64,000 nt of DNA from Amaranthus tricolor (taxonomy: Eukaryota > Streptophyta > Magnoliopsida > Caryophyllales > Amaranthaceae): positions 17,520,735 through 17,584,734 of the forward strand of contig NC_080053.1 in NCBI RefSeq assembly GCF_026212465.1, written 5' to 3'. The stretch's first letter is position 1. Each line of letters begins with the position of its first letter. Under the pieces are notes generated by a model. That model had not been told where the DNA came from. It worked only from the letters and a program-made list of their open reading frames with translations, and did no database searches. A program made the position numbers and the translations under genes. Below, piece after piece: positions 35,785-47,826 of this stretch.

Positions 35785-37683
35785 TCACAGAATAATTTGC
35801 ATGCTTCTGTTGGTGGAAAGTCGAGTTCGTATAAAAAGATTTCTTAGCCATGGGATCTCTGTTATTCCTTTTGCTACCCCTCTGAACTCTGCTTCTGCAT
35901 TTGATAATGCAATTACTTTATATTTCTTACTCCTCCAAGTAACCAAGTTACCCCCTACAAGGATGAAGTATCTAGATGTAGATATCCTACTGCCTCGATC
36001 GCCTGCCCAGTCAGCATCTGTGTAAGCTACAAGGTCAAGGTGATGGTTTTTGCCAAAGAAGACTCCTCTATCACTCATGCCTTTCAAGTATCTCAAGATT
36101 CTTACCACTGCTTCCATATGTGGGGTCTGTGGTAAGTGCATGAATCGGCTCACAAAACCAACTGCATATGATATGTTGGGTCTAGTGTGAGATAGATAGA
36201 TCAGTTTGCCCACCAATTTCTAATACTTCTTCTTGTCAGCTGGTTCTTCTCCAGGTGTTGTCTGGAGTTTATGATTAACAACGATTGGTGTTTCTGCTGG
36301 TTTACAGTCAAGCATACGTACCTCTGCTAACAGATTTAAGACATATTTTTTTTGATTGATGAAGATTCCCTTCTTGGACCGGAAAACTTCTATACCAAGG
36401 AAGTACTTCAAGTTCCCCAAATCCTTCATCTCGAACTCCATGAATAATTTCCTCTTGAGCTCCTTTATCTCCCTCTCATTATTCCCAGTTATTACCATAT
36501 CATCCACATAAATGATTAGACATGTGATCTGACCATCCCCTTTCTTCAGGAACAGTGTATGGTCGGAATGGCTCTGTTCATACCCAAATTTCTTCATTGC
36601 TGTGGTAAACCTACCGAACCAAGCTCTCGGAGACTGTTCAAGCCATATAACGCCTTTTTAAGTCTACATCCTTCACCTGGAGCAAATCACCTGAAAAACC
36701 CGGTGGAGCATGCATATACACCTCTTCTTCAATCTCGCCATGTAGGAATGCGTTCTTTACATCAAACTGGTAGAGAGGCCAATCTTTATTAGCAACTATG
36801 GAGAATATAACCCTGATGGTGTCTATCTTGGCAACCGGAGACAAGGTTTCAGAGTAATCAATCCCGTAAGTCTGTGTATACCCCTTTGCCACAGGCGAGC
36901 TTTGTATCTCTCAATAGTTTCGTCTGCATGATACTTTATTGTAAAAATCCATTTGCAACCTACTGGTTTTTTTCCTTTAGGTAGCATACACTTGTCCCAT
37001 GTGCTATTTTTCTTTAAAGCCCAGATCTCATCTTCCGTTGCTTCTTTCCACCTTGGGTTTCGGAAAGCTTCTTCAATACTTCGGGGCAGGGAACTTGAGT
37101 ATAGACTGGCTTGGAATGCTACAGCTATCTGTGCCAAGTTACTCATCTCTCGGTTAATAGGATACCGAGATCTCTGTGATTCAAAATCTGGATCATACCT
37201 TCTTAGGGGAACACCTCTTTTGCTCCTTGGAGGTAATTCATATCTGCAGGGGGAATTAACAATACCAGATATATCATCATTAGTTTGAGGTTTAGGTTCA
37301 GTTAATACCTCTTGAGGCTCACAGACAACCTCTTGATCATTAGATGCTTCAGACAAGGTAGGGGAGGCCTGAGGAGAAAGTAATACTATGTTTTCCATAG
37401 CAATGTCTGTTAGATTACCTACTTGCTCTTTGGGGTTCAGATCATTAGTTACAGAGTGTGTAAGCCAGCTCAAGTCATCACATGTAGTCTCCCCCTGAGG
37501 ACGAAGCTGGGAGTAAAAATAGGAATGCTCAAAGAAGTCACAATCCATTGTGGTATACAGTTTATTCTGAGTCGGATCAAAGCAGCGATATCCCTTTTGG
37601 TTAGTACCATAACCCACAAAGATACACTTAACAACACGAGGTTCCAGTTTATTCCGAGCAAGTTTGGGTAAATGGACATACAC
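35785..37683 (-). pseudogene. Copia reverse transcriptase and RNase H, decayed
   Basis: Minus-strand frames 37683-36823, 36892-36638, 36597-36220 and 36216-35785 carry the RT in order: 'CIFVGYGTNQKGYRCF', 'WKEATEDEIWAL', '[15 protein letters not shown]', '[18 protein letters not shown]', the catalytic 'IIYVDDMVITGNN' and 'LGNLKYFLGIEV'. RNase H follows with 'ADWAGDRGSRISTSRY' and 'ALSNAEAEFRGVAKGI'. Breaks include a frameshift near 36880, another near 36640, and a TAG at about 36219 between 'DKKKY' and 'KLVGKL'. Confidence 0.9.
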
Positions 37684-38196
37684 AACACACCCAAAGATCC
37701 GAGGGGTAAGGAGTGGAAATAGGGAATAGTAGTGTGGGTACGAAGGGCTTCGAGGGGGGTTTTGAACTTAAGAGTTTTGGAGGGTAGTCTATTTGTGAGG
37801 TAGGTGGCAGAGGCAATAGCTTCGAGCCAAAAATAAGATGGGACATGGGCTTCAAACATAAGGGCTCGACCCATTTCAAGGAGAGTACGATTATTTCTTT
37901 CAACTATGTCGTTTTGTTGTGGTGTGTGAGGACAAGAAGTTTGATGAATGAGACCATGGGTAGTGAAGAAATTTTCCATATGTTGGTTCATGTATTCCCC
38001 CCCATTGTCGGATCGAAGTATCTGAGGTTTACTTTTAAATTACGTGACAATCATATTATAGAACTTGACAAAAACATCAAAGACCTCAGATTTGTGTTTC
38101 CAGAAATATATCTAACACATTCTAGTACAATCATTAATAAATGAAACAAAATATGAATAACTTTGTTTACTAAACTCAAGAGCAGGGCCCCAAACG
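37470..38196 (-). pseudogene. Copia integrase core, decayed
   Basis: From 38196 to 37990 the core is interrupted by several stops, though 'LRSDNGGEY'-like sequence remains recognisable in a shifted frame. From 37991 it reads 'HTPQQNDIVERNNRTLLEM' and 'LTNRLPSKTL', the conserved end of the integrase catalytic region. The later part of this frame overlaps, out of frame, the start of the next coding segment. Confidence 0.85.
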
Positions 38197-40021
38197 TCAG
38201 AACGTATCAAAAAAAAAAGGTTCACTGCTATGATTAGAACTAGGAGAGTAAGAATGTTTGTGACTTTTTGCAAGGACACAAGCTTCACACACCAAGACTA
38301 CGTTACTTTTAGTTAATGACGGAAAAATACGTTTCAGATACCCTAATGATGGATGTCCTAGACGTCGATGCCAAGTCCATAACTGATGATCAGAGAACCC
38401 ATGAGCAAGCAAAGTGTGACCCGTTTGAATCGCCTCGTTCACATAGTATAAACCATCTCGTTCAGTACCACGACCAATAATCTTTCCTGTCTGAGCATCC
38501 TGCACAACACAACCAGAAGAAGACATAAGCACAATACATTTTAATTCCCGAGTCAACTGGCTAATAGACAACAACTTATGAGATAAGTTAGGAATTAAAA
38601 GACAATTATTAATTTTAAGAGAGAGAGAAATGGTAACGGGCCTAGATTGATCAACACTCACACACTCCCCATTAGCCGTTTGAATGTAGGTGCGGGTTTT
38701 TGGATTAGTGGATAAAAGATCACGAGGGTCAAAAGTCATAGTATCGGTGGCCCCGCAATCAAATATCCATTGCAATGAAAAACAAGGTTTAAATAAGAGA
38801 CCAAGTTTATGGGTGTCACATGAGGTTTTGGGTTCTGTGAGATTATGGGAGGTTTTATAAATGGACCGGTGGTTATTTGTGGGCTTAGGGTTTTGGGAGT
38901 GTTGTGGTATAAATAAGTGGGATTGGGAGTGTTTTGCTTCTAGAGCCTTTTCCCTTTCTCTCTTCTGGTCCGTCTCCTTTTCTCTGTTCTGTTTCACCTT
39001 CGACACCATTATTGCCTTTCTTTGTCTCTGTGTAGTGGGTTGATTCGCTGGTGGGAGGGGGAACGCCGGTGACCAAGTGAGCCTTGCCACCGGTTCTAAC
39101 TGACTGAACCTTGGTGGCGGTTTTCCTTTGCCGGTGTTCCTCCCACACTCCGGGAAGCCAATTAACTTGAAACATCCTTCCTTTGTGTGACGGCTTCCTC
39201 CACAGTGACTACATCTCAGGTGAGTTTTGTCCTCCATATCACGCCGGAATGAGACATCCGACCGGCGTTTAACAGCCAACCCACTCCCTATTTTTGAGGG
39301 AATTTTTCCCGGTGATGAAGTGTGGGTCATAATCCCACGCCTAATTGTAGCATAGGCAAGTTCAACTGTTGGGAGTGGGTCTTGATTTAACAAGTCTCTT
39401 TTTTGTTTGTCAAAAGTGTCGTGAATCCAGACCAAAAACTGGAATAATCTTTGCTTTTGAATGAAAGTGTTGAAGATTGTGATATCTTCAGCATGTATCA
39501 TCGGATTCGGTTGCCGTCGGTCCATTTTCTTCCAGATTGTGGTTAGTTTTACATAGAAGACCTCCAAAGGGTCTTGATTCTGTTTTAAACTGTTGGCTTG
39601 AGAACTCAGATAAAAGATCTGGAGTTCGTCCCTTCCACTGCACAATAGGACTTCAATCCCTCTCCATAAGTCCCTTGCAATTGTATAATCTAAGAACTGG
39701 TTTATGAGGTCGCTGTCGATATTTGAAATAATCCAGGACAGAACTATAGAGTCCTTTTGCTTCTATGCTTTGTAATTTGGATCCGAGATGCTAGGAGGAT
39801 CGTCTATGATGTGACTGAGACGTCCCCTGCATTCTAAAGCGATTTGCATCATTTTACACCAAGTTGTGTAATTTTGGTAAGTTAGTTTTTCGGCCAATTT
39901 CAGTTCTGGTGATATAGTTTCGAGGGTTGTGCGTGTTTAGTTTGTGCATCTATTGAAACAGTTTGAACATTTGTTCTATCTGTTCCATGGTTATGAGTTG
40001 TTTTGGGTCGGTTTCTGCCAT
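38197..40021 (-). pseudogene. Copia gag, protease and integrase N-terminus
   Basis: A gag ATG lies at 40021 on the minus strand ('MAETDPKQL'), but early stops interrupt it; the long open part is 39645-38197. It has the zinc knuckle 'CSHCGGSRHTKEGC', the aspartic protease site 'WIFDCGATDTMTF' (Ala-Thr where Ser-Thr-Gly-like residues are usual), and the integrase zinc-binding region 'WHRRLGHPS...CEACVLAKSH'. The end near 38197 is a break into the decayed integrase core. Confidence 0.88.
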
Positions 40022-40104
40022 TGTTCCTGGTGAGGTTGTTTAAGGTAAATGATGATAACCAACAATGTTGTCGGTCCCGGAAAACACCTTTGGCTCTGAT
40101 ACCA

Positions 40105-40306
40105 TGAAGAATTTAAGAAAGCGGAATTTAGGGTTAATAAATACTGTTTTGTATTACCTTTTAATTACCATTACAGCACCATTATATACACAAAATAGGA
40201 GTTAACTAAGGAAAAAAATATAACTAGGAAATATGTACTTGCTCTAATACATTTGTCTAAAAAGAGCAACAAAATCAGAATATCCTCAGAATAATATATT
40301 TCCACA
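40105..40306 (-). repeat. Copia 5' LTR
   Basis: 202 bases, about 93.6 percent identical to the 3' LTR by direct comparison. The same TATA box is present (near 40180-40191). Confidence 0.93.
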
Positions 40307-40912
40307 AGGATGAAATTGCTACTTCCTTTATATATTCTAATTAAATATCTAATTTGTTAGGAACCGAAGATAATATCTAAATGCTTTCGCACAATAACTA
40401 AATCATATGAAAGTTTTTTGGGTTAGAATTCTGTCAAATGTTTTTCTCGTACGTACATGAGGCTAAATACTTAGCCACAAGATATGTTATATTCATGCAT
40501 AGAGGTGTTCATTCGATTGATCGGGTCGGTTTCGGACGGGTGTTATTCGGTTCAGTTGCATTTCAGATCGGTTATTTTTCGGATGTGTGTTACAACGGGT
40601 CACACTCGGGTCGAGTTGGTTAGTCAAGGTTCGGTTAGAGATCGGTTATTCAAGCTATCGGGTTAGCATCAGTTCGGTGTCGGTTGAAGTTCGTGTCGAG
40701 TGTCAATCGGTCTCGGGTTGTCATCGATTACTAATTGGTTCGGTTTTTTCGGGTACAGATCGGGTTCGAGCTTTATTTTTCGAGTAGTTATCGGTTACGG
40801 ATAACTATTGATCGGGTCAATATCGAAATACGTTAATAGTCAGGTTTTTAATTGATGTATGCTCATTTACTTACAAAAAATAATTACCGATTGTTTTATC
40901 AAATATAGCAGA

Positions 40913-41682
40913 TAGGGGTGTCAAACAGGTCGGGTTGGGTCATTTTCAGGTTCGGATCATATATAAATGGGTCAATAAACCCTTAACCTGAACCTGACCC
41001 ATTTAATTAATGGGTCAAAAATTGAAACCCCGACTTGATCTGTAGCAGATCGGATCAACCTGCTAATGACCCAATTAACCTACTTTTTTTAGGTCATTAA
41101 ATTCATATATTTCAGGTCATTTGACCCATTTAACCTTAATTAAAGGCTTCCTCCAAAAATAAACGTATGCCACTTAATGCAGCGAACACACGGTATTCTT
41201 TAGTAAAAGGCGAAAGAATAGTTCGCTTTGTGCTCACGGCGTGGCTGCGTAAGTTGGTATGAGATCTGTGGAAGTGATTTAAAGGATTTTTCTTTTATTA
41301 GTATCTTTCATAGCCGATGTGGGACAACTTCCTTTGTTATTGAAAGTCATCTTCAGCTGACAAATCCCTTAGCCGATGTGGGACAACTTCCTTTCTTATT
41401 GAAAGTCATCTTCAACTGACAAATCCCTCAATACATGGTAATTGGTATTATCTTAGTTTTACGAAGTATTTGGCAAATGTTGATCCGTCTTAAATTTAAT
41501 AAATGGGTTAAACATGTTTTTTTCGGGTTTAAATTTTAAACTTGAACCTAACCCATTTAATAAACAAATCAGGTCGGGTTGACCCATTTAATTAATTGGG
41601 TCAAAAATCTAAACCCAAACCCGCTAATTTCGAGTCGATTTCAGATCAGGTTAACAGGTCGGGTCAGCTTTTGCCAGCCCTA
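40913..41682. mobile_element. Nested hAT-like element, 770 bp
   Basis: It starts TAGGGGTGTCAAACAGG and ends with the complement of TAGGGCTGGCAAAAG. Flanks ATAGCAGA and ATAGGCAGA are an imperfect duplication with one extra base. Subterminal 'GACCCATTTAA'/'TTAAATGGGTC' motifs recur. It is inserted in the larger element at 40500. Confidence 0.72.
41312..41429. repeat. 59-bp tandem duplication
   Basis: Two adjacent copies (41312-41370 and 41371-41429) starting 'AGCCGATGTGGGACAACTT' with two or so differences, inside the nested hAT-like element. Confidence 0.92.
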
Positions 41683-41706
41683 ATAGGCAGATCAATTTAT
41701 TTCAAT

Positions 41707-41835
<129 letters not shown>

Positions 41836-42333
41836 CTGTATGCAATCTCTTCTGTATAGAACTTGTGTTCTTCCTTTTTCTGTATTATTAGAAAATTGAA
41901 ATTGGACTTAATTTGCTAAAATTAGGTGAAAATTTGATTCGGATTTATAACAGTTCGATTTACAAACGGTTCGGGTTTGTATCAATTCGGGTTAAAAACA
42001 GTTCGATTAATAATCGATCGGGTTTGTATCAGTTCAGGTTAAAAACAGTTCGATCTTAATCAGTTTTAGTCAGGTTACATTCGGTTACGTGCATAATGCG
42101 GGTCGGATTTGACTCGGGTCGATCACTGTTCAGTTCGGGTAACATCGGTTAAGGTTTATAAGTCGGTTATAAAATTCGGTTGCAGTTCGTGTTCGATTTT
42201 GCCATTTTCGGTTATCAAACGGTTCGAGTGAAGTATCGGTTCGGTAATTGCGGTTCGGTAAACCTAAAAAACTTATATTTTTCCGGGTCGGATAATTTTC
42301 GATTTCGGGTCGGATTTGTTTTGAACAGCTCTA

Positions 42334-44055
42334 TTCATACATCACACTTAATTTGCTCAATTTTTCGCTTTAATATGTTCCAATAAAATTGTCTTATTAT
42401 TATTTTGGTATGACATTATAATTCTTACTTTATATTTTTTTATCTTTTAAATATTTTACTATCTGCAATTCATTATACTTAACTTTTTAGTTTACATGCC
42501 AAAAATGTTCGGGAAAATGACTATAAGGGAAAAACATATTCTATCAATATCTAATTCGACGTTATCACTTAAAAAGTTCATCCAACATTATATTTGGTTT
42601 GGTGGGAATATAATTGGAAGTCGCCTAATGATATCAATTGAATTAAATTGTTGTTTTTGAAAAAAAAAAAAGAAAAAAAAAAGAAAAAAAAACTTGTGTG
42701 AAAGAATGAGGACATACTCCATTTACAGTGGTTCTGCAATGTGTATCCATGATGTGAACCAATAACAGACACTCAGCTACAATAACTAATTTAATCTACA
42801 TATTCACAAGCATCGAGCCGGGTACTCTTTGGCCGCGCACTCCTTTATAGATATAAGTTGTCGTCGTCCTTTCCTCTTCAGAACCTGTCTATAGTTTTTC
42901 TATGAGCGAGATATACTGAATAAGATGATAATGATATTCACAACCATGCTACAATATTTATATTAGCTGCCTTTCCCACTATTATGAAATAACTTTTCAT
43001 GGATTAAATGGCATACTCTAATTATTGCAAAAACAATATGGAGATACAATACACCTCCAGGATTTTATTACTAATCCTTCCATCCATATAAGTTGCACAA
43101 TCTTTATCATCATTAAAAATAAAAATGAAAAGTTTTTCAAATTAACAATGAAAATTAAAAACTTATAAAGACTCTAAGTTGATGATTGATTTGATACTGA
43201 TCAATTATATTATGCCTCTCTATTAAATTTTCACAAAAACTTTTATGTGCCGCCTAAAAATTTTTATACTGGTCAAATTCAAGTCTTAAAACACTCATTT
43301 TAAAATTTAAAAAGCCAAATTTAATACTTAAAACCCCTGCTTTAAGTCTCAATCTTCCTTGTCCTGAGGCTTAATTTAAGTTTTTTAGTTATCGACTTTA
43401 ATCCTTAAACACCCATTTTTCCACTTAAAATGTCAATTCTAAATCTTAAAACTCCTACTCCAACCCTTAATTTTATATTTTACTTACTCACTCAAACTGT
43501 AAAATATTCCTTTCAAGAATTAAAATGTATATTGAATTGGTTTAAAGTTTGTCAAATCCATGACTTAAAATACCTATTTCAAGGTCTAAAATGTCAAATT
43601 CAAGCTTTAAAATTGTCAACTTCAAAATTACAGGCTACACCTATGAGTGGTCGCACACTCGCACGTATGCGATCGTCTTACGGGAGATTTGCTGATAAAT
43701 TGAATAATTTTAGAAGGTGAACAACGTAATAGATCGAAATTAAATTTAAAACAACATTTAACAGAAAAATAAGAATTTTAAGCATTAAAAATATAGAAGA
43801 TGATCACACCTCAACCGGCCCTTTAAAAGATCCACCATCTCCCCCTTATATAAGAATGTCTATCATCTTTTATTTACATTGGCTCTAATATCATGTAAAA
43901 TGATCAATTTAATCAAAATACTAAACATGTCAAGATCGAAATCCCAAAGTAACAATTCTATGTTTTATATCAAATATTTATGTCATTTAATATGTTCTTT
44001 CGATTCCTCACAACAAATAAGACAAGTATAATCATCTACTCAGGATCGGATTTTG
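42334..44055. other. Gene-free AT-rich region with degenerate repeats
   Basis: An A-rich run lies at 42660-42692. Between about 43265 and 43630 a loose motif around 'CTTAAAACACCCATTT' and 'AAAATGTCAAATTC' recurs in a degenerate repeat-like way. At about 43884-43896 the minus strand reads TGATATTAGAGCC after 'TTTTACA', a possible relic of an LTR end plus primer-binding site. No gene is seen. Confidence 0.4.
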
Positions 44056-44063
44056 GGGTTAAC

Positions 44064-44766
44064 TAGGAATAGCAATTCAGTCCGAATTCGACCCTAGTCC
44101 AACTCGATTCGAGGAAAATAATCCGATTCGAGTCCGAATCCAACTCCGACTTCACGATCCGAATCCGAGTTAGAGACGGACCAGAGTTGGACCTTATTAA
44201 AAATCCGACACTCCGATCCGACTCCGACCCTGAAGGAAATCCGACTTTGAATTTGACTTTTAACCCAATATTTTGTTTCCTTTAAAACTCTGGACGTGAC
44301 TAATTCAAACTCTCTCTCATACTAATTGTAATTTTCGATTTTAAAAAACTACTTGATATTTTTATTTAGATCAATCAATCAAAATACGATAAATCAGATC
44401 AAGAGAAATAAAATACTCCAAATTAAAATGCGAGAAAATTTTGTTAAATTGTAGTATTAGGAATATTTCTCATGTTAAACTTGAATTCAAAGTACATATT
44501 TTTTGTCAAATTGTATTTGAAAAATATATTTTGTTAACTTCGTATGCTTTAAATCATTAGTACAATATCACAATGATAAAGTTTGATAATAATCCAACTC
44601 CGTATCCGACTCCGTTGGAGGTCCGAGAGTCCGAGTCAGGAAAAACTTGGAGTATGCATAATCCGACTCCGAGTGGAGGTGGATTGAAAAAAAAAGTTCG
44701 ACTAAAATCCGGAGCAAAGTTGGAGTATGTATAATCCGAGCCGAGTTTGACCCATTGCCATCCCTA
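44064..44766. mobile_element. hAT-like element, 703 bp, perfect TSD
   Basis: It starts TAGGAATAGCAATTCAGTC and ends with the complement of TAGGGATGGCAATGGGTC, close to Ac-type termini. The perfect 8-bp duplication GGGTTAAC flanks it (44056-44063, 44767-44774). Subterminal 'CCGACTCCGA' and 'TCCGAATCC' motifs are dense at both ends. No coding frame. Confidence 0.92.
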
Positions 44767-44774
44767 GGGTTAAC

Positions 44775-46964
44775 ACTTAACAATGATGTCAACTGATAAG
44801 GCAATCAAGTCTTGTATAAAATTATATAACTATAAATACTTATATATGTGCTGATTTAGTTTATAAAAGTTTTATTAAGTGAATACATTGACGTAGGTTT
44901 AAACCTTATTAAATGCATATTTAAAATATTATCAACATTATATGATTTTGTTGTTAGATCTACTAAATATACTGTAATGTATATGGGAAGTTGTTTTCAG
45001 AATCTGATGAGGAGGGTGTCCACTCTAATTAACTTGTCTCATTCTTGATTCAAAGCAAATGACAAGGATAAAATTCGCTTTTATTTCCATACCCACTTTA
45101 TTTTCTCTAAGTTAAAAAATAGACAAAAAAAATGAAAATGTTCTTATGTGAATATATTCCAGATTAGATGTACTTGTCATGTTAATCTGTCCATATAGAT
45201 AATTCTTTTGACAGAGACACCTTGTCTTTGTTATAAATTTTTTTATATTCCGTTATTACTATAATTTTATGTTTTGTATAGTTTCACGTTTTTTCCTGAT
45301 GTTCGAATTAATTTATACTCAATTTTTATATTTTTTTATCTCACTTACTTTGCACCTATTCTTCTAATAGCCCGATTATTTTTTTGCTCTCTTTTAAAAT
45401 CAAGATAAAATATATAGATTAGAACAGGTGAAACTGAAGAGAATAATTCACTCCTCAATAAATGTGACAAATCTAATGGAATAGACCAAATAATACATGT
45501 AACAAATTTAGAGAAAAAAAGAGTGTATTTGAAAAAAAAAATTAAAAGGGGCCATAAAACTTTCAAATGTAATCAATACTAATTAATAGAAAAATGTAAA
45601 GATTTTACCTTTGGATGATTCTTTTTTAACAATCTCATTTTTTGATTATTTTTGAAAAATTCGACTTTTAATCTTAATTTTCTTCTAAATGGTTAACTAC
45701 TTGTGAGGTTATGGCCGGTTCTTTAGGACGCTTTTGGATTTTTCATTGAAACAAACTAAAAAAGGTAATTAAAATTAAATATAAGGAAAAAAAAGATAGC
45801 AAAAGACAAAGGAAACCCAACTCTCCTTCCAATCTTTCAACCACCATATCACGTCCCTCTCTCCACCTTCATGCCACCCTCCCTTGAAAACTAATACCAG
45901 CAACCATCATTACATGTTTTAAAGCAAGTACCAATATTTGTGACAATGACGTTAACTTTAATCTTATTGTCGAACATGCTTTATCATGTACATTGGAGGA
46001 GGATGGTGAAGCTGTGTCAACTATTGTTGGATTAAGGTTTGAAACGGTTCATGAGGTGTTGAATGTGAAGCACATGAAGCTTCACTAAACGAGGCAAGGC
46101 ATGATAGGGTTGGTGCGCAATCGAGGCAACGTGAAAGGAACAAGTTAGTGAGCAGAGAGGCTGCTCGTTCGAGCAGCATGGGCAGCATCTGACAGAAGGC
46201 TACTATGCAGGCAGGTCGTTCGAGCAGGGTCCAAGCTCGTCCGAGCACAGTGCATTGGATCCTTTTTGTCAATTTCTGTTTCGTGTAAACCATTGAGAGG
46301 GTAGTTTAATGTCTTGTTTATTTCTTGTTTATTGTCTTATTTATGATCATACTAATTGTGATGCTTTATTGTGATGTTAAATTTTTTAAGAATACTGATT
46401 GAATGTGTGATTATAGAATGATGTATTCTCCACTATAAGTAGGATACTTATTCGTAGAAACACAATCACCACACAGACATATTGAGCGTAGGCTATTGCA
46501 TTGTTAGAAACTTGAGAGTGTTCTTACTTTGTTTTAATATTTGTGATCCTGAAAGATTGTTCTCAAGATAAAGGAAGGTTTATTATACTTATAATTGTTG
46601 AATTCAATACAATAAATTATATTTGAGGGGGAGGTATCCAAGATACCTCATAAACACTTGTGCTCATTTTACACTTGATTTTCATTTTATTTTCATTGTT
46701 GAACTTCTTTGAGACTTTCATTTCAACGTGCCCCTTTCGCAACCTCTTGCTTGAAACCCCACTTCTCTAGATATTTCCCTCACTAAAGTATCCTTCCCCT
46801 AAACATTTCTCGGCGAATAAGATAACAATGGCTATAATGGTCTCGCGATGGTTATTGATGGTGGCGGGAGTTGTAGATGTGTAGGTTCATTGCTGTTGAT
46901 GTTGGAGCGAGTTGAATACGCGTATGTATATTTGAGGGTGGTGAATATTGATGAAGGTGGTGGT
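44775..46964. other. Gene-free region; possible LTR remnant at 46020-46700
   Basis: AT-rich, no host gene. From about 46022 a GC-richer part with 'GTTCGAGCAG' motifs, then 'TATAAGTAGGA' (46433) and a purine tract TTTGAGGGGGAGG (46623-46635), look like LTR-element pieces, but no second copy or paired ends were found. The 90-residue minus-strand frame at 46293-46021 lies in this repeat-like DNA and has no recognisable domain. Confidence 0.35.
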
Positions 46965-47373
46965 TAGGGGTGTTCAATTGGTCGAGCCTTTATTTTGAGC
47001 CCTTATAGGGCCCCTTTTTTGAAGGGCTTTCTAAAGCTTGGGCCGAAAATTGCCTCTACTATAATTAAAATGAAAAGGACTATAAAGGGCTCAATAAGGG
47101 TCGAAAACAGGCTTTTGTATATAGTGTAATTTTATGGATAATTTAAATATTATAAATGACAATGTCAATGGAGATTATTAATATCTTTTCAATTTAATTG
47201 TAATATATTGATAAATGGGGATTAAAATAATTTTTGGTAATAAAAATGGGTCGGGTCGGGCTTTCAATGCCCACCCCATTTAAAGCCAATATTAAATTTA
47301 AATGATCCTTATCCAATCCAGACATATTTACTTATGTCCGGCTTGCCCTTATCCAGCCCATTGATCGCCCCTA
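46965..47373. mobile_element. hAT-like element, 409 bp
   Basis: It starts TAGGGGTGTTCAATTGGTCG and ends with the complement of TAGGGGCGATCAATGGGC. The flanks GTGGTGGT and ATGTTGGT agree at six of eight positions. 'GAGCCCTTATAGGGC'-like and 'AAAGGGCTC' motifs occupy the subterminal zones. It is non-coding. Confidence 0.72.
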
Positions 47374-47826
47374 ATGTTGGTGTCTGCATCGCAATATGGT
47401 GGGAGTATGGTTGTGCTGTTGATCGAATAGGGTGGGAGACAGGGAGGGGAGATGGGTTTTTTGTTTTCTTCTTTTTTTATCTATATAATAAAGTAGAATA
47501 ACAAACTATAGCATGACATGTATCAATAAAAAATTTTTATAAAAAGAGAAAATCGAATACAATAGGTAATGGTTACAAAGAAGACCTTTTAAAAAATTGA
47601 GAGTTAAAAGTCAAATTTTTCAAAAATAATCACAAGATGAGATTTTAAAACAGAACCATCCCAAGGTGGAGTTTTTTAAAGTAAATTTTCCTACTTAATA
47701 GGACCTATAACCTCCGACAAGAGTATAGAGTAGTGCTAGAAAAGTGAAAAACAAAACAACTCGGAAGAAATGCGAAATAAAATAAAAAAATAATAAGTTT
47801 GCATATAAGATTATGATATAGTATTA

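Larger units (their letters stand above)
35384..40306 (-). mobile_element. Full-length Ty1/copia retrotransposon, decayed
   Basis: Two 202-bp LTRs (35384-35585, 40105-40306) bound the element, with perfect AGGAT target duplications (35379-35383, 40307-40311). The primer-binding site TGGTATCAGAGCC (40092-40104) directly abuts the 5' LTR, and the polypurine tract TTGAGGGGGAG (35586-35596) abuts the 3' LTR. The order gag, protease, integrase, reverse transcriptase, RNase H identifies copia; the short LTR suggests the Ale/Retrofit side, tentatively. Frameshifts and stops make it inactive. I count 13 differences between the LTRs, 11 of them transitions. Confidence 0.97.

Noticed and set aside
46021..46293. 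90-residue minus-strand frame as a gene
   Set aside because: It lies in repeat-like DNA with 'GTTCGAGCAG' motifs and shows no domain or splice context.
46020..46700. LTR
   Set aside because: TATA-like and purine-tract motifs are present, but no paired copy, primer site or target duplication was found.
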